DNA of 6,017 nucleotides from Streptococcaceae bacterium (lineage in GTDB: Bacteria; Bacillota; Bacilli; Lactobacillales; Streptococcaceae). A model generated the notes under the pieces. That model had not been told where the DNA came from. It saw only the letters and a list, made by a program, of their open reading frames with translations, and did no database searches. Location: positions 1 to 6,017 of the forward strand of contig JAITHN010000097.1 in assembly GCA_031279745.1 (NCBI GenBank). Reading direction: 5' to 3'. This document shows, piece after piece, positions 5,532 to 6,017 of this stretch. A program made the position numbers and the translations under genes. Position 1 is the stretch's first letter. Each line of letters opens with the position of its first letter.

Positions 5532-5540
5532 TGATATAAT
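5532..5540 (+). promoter_or_regulatory. Extended -10 promoter of zapA
   Basis: TGATATAAT on the plus strand is a perfect extended -10 with no good -35. Transcription would begin near 5547, about 24 bases before the GTG at 5571. This places it too late to give a normal leader for a start at 5550, which supports the later start. The element forms a 9-base inverted repeat with 5507-5515. Confidence 0.7.
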
Positions 5541-5570
5541 AAGGCAAAAGTGGAATCGGCGGTGATTGTT

Positions 5571-5999
5571 GTGGAAAGAAACAGATATAAGACGGAAATT
5601 GCAGGAAATACCTATACCATTATTGGAACAGAGTCCAAAACACATATGGACATGGTGTCACGACTTGTGGATGAGCAGTTAACGACCATAAAAAATCTTG
5701 CACAAGGAACGACAAATGAACAAGCTGCCATTCTTACAGCATTAAACGCGATGAGTGATCAGTTGAAAAAACAAGAAAGACTTCTTTCTCTTGAAAAGGA
5801 GGTTGAAGAATTGCGTGTCATTGCAAAGCGTGTGGAAGATGTGGAGAAGCGCCTCTCTCAAGTGGAACAGATAGAACGAGAAGCCAATGAAATTATGGCG
5901 AAAAAAGGATATGGAAAAGTTCAAAATCATATCGAAGCACGACAAATCATCAACCAAACTTCAAAAGAGAAGATACAACGTTCTAGGATGAAAAAGTAA
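5571..5999 (+). CDS. zapA: Cell division protein ZapA (142 aa)
   Basis: ZapA binds FtsZ and bundles its filaments in the division ring at midcell. The N-terminal half (RYKTEIAGNTYTIIGTESKTHMDMVSRLVDEQL) matches the ZapA domain: short beta strands with a G-x-xYTI-G pattern, followed by the helix that begins the dimer coiled coil. From about residue 60 the protein is a long charged coiled coil (KKQERLLSLEKEVEELRVIAKRVEDVEKRLSQVEQ). It ends in a basic tail (KEKIQRSRMKK), making it longer than the roughly 85-residue Bacillus ZapA. The chosen start is GTG at 5571. GGCGGTGAT at 5558-5566 fits the end of 16S rRNA at ideal spacing, and the domain begins right after. In-frame GTGs at 5550 and 5562 are less likely. 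The next gene starts 13 bases after the stop. Confidence 0.9.
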   Translation: MERNRYKTEIAGNTYTIIGTESKTHMDMVSRLVDEQLTTIKNLAQGTTNEQAAILTALNAMSDQLKKQERLLSLEKEVEELRVIAKRVEDVEKRLSQVEQIEREANEIMAKKGYGKVQNHIEARQIINQTSKEKIQRSRMKK

Positions 6000-6017
6000 A
6001 AAGGAATTCAATATGAG
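6000..6017 (+). CDS. Start of the next gene after zapA, cut off by the window end
   Basis: AAAGGAA (6000-6006) is followed six bases later by ATG at 6013-6015, and the window ends two bases on. Only the ribosome binding site and start codon are visible. In many Firmicutes zapA is followed by cvpA and mutS2, so cvpA is the natural guess, but the sequence itself cannot show it. Confidence 0.45.

Noticed and set aside
5550..5570. Earlier GTG start for zapA, adding seven residues
   Set aside because: It would leave almost no leader after the predicted promoter and lacks a ribosome binding site, while GGCGGTGAT is well spaced for GTG at 5571.
5742..5957. A minus-strand open frame inside zapA
   Set aside because: It is antisense to a coiled-coil coding region, which often leaves the opposite strand open, and it has no start signals.
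1..6017. CRISPR arrays, tRNA or rRNA genes, insertion sequences
   Set aside because: No short spaced repeats, tRNA-like folds, rRNA sequence or transposase were found; the only sizeable repeat is the 85-base gene duplication.

Overview
The window looks like an AT-rich chromosomal segment of a low-GC Gram-positive bacterium, most likely in the order Lactobacillales (enterococcal or carnobacterial type). The evidence is the base composition, strong AAGGAGG-type ribosome binding sites, frequent TTG/GTG starts, extended -10 promoters, a SpsB/SipS-like signal peptidase I, and a zapA gene followed at once by another gene start. The genus cannot be settled from this sequence.

Left part (1-1594): the 3' end of a membrane-protein gene of apparent DUF1275 (YoaK-like) type ends at 139 inside a perfect 18-bp inverted repeat that can act as a two-way terminator. 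A second, 5'-truncated copy of the same gene family lies at 1200-1594. The two share an 85-base stretch with four mismatches, which points to an old tandem duplication. Between the copies, on the minus strand, is a two-gene unit: a 171-aa Sec-secreted protein of unknown family (396-911) followed after 23 bases by a previously easy-to-miss 52-aa protein with two membrane segments and a strong ribosome binding site (214-372). This pair has the architecture of a secreted bacteriocin or toxin with a small membrane immunity protein, but this is inference.

Middle part (1595-4871): a plus-strand, tightly overlapping operon. It encodes a 68-aa Sec-secreted small peptide, three six-segment membrane proteins (265 aa, a 186-aa product cut short by an in-frame TAG, and 240 aa) and a 210-aa ABC ATPase. 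It ends at a strong hairpin terminator shared with the convergent lepB gene. The peptide is translationally linked to the transporter genes, so the operon looks like a secreted peptide (bacteriocin or signal) with a dedicated ABC transporter for export or self-protection. The second permease continues in frame for 42 more codons after the TAG, into a sixth membrane segment and an 11-base overlap with the next gene. It is therefore best read as a recently interrupted gene.

Right part (4872-6017): housekeeping genes. lepB (signal peptidase I, minus strand, TTG start) and zapA (FtsZ-ring protein, plus strand) are divergent and share a compact region with two mirror-image extended -10 promoters. 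The last few bases carry the ribosome binding site and start of the next gene after zapA, possibly cvpA by analogy with other Firmicutes.

Taken together, an accessory stretch carrying two separate secreted-peptide modules and duplicated gene debris abuts conserved cell-division and secretion genes.
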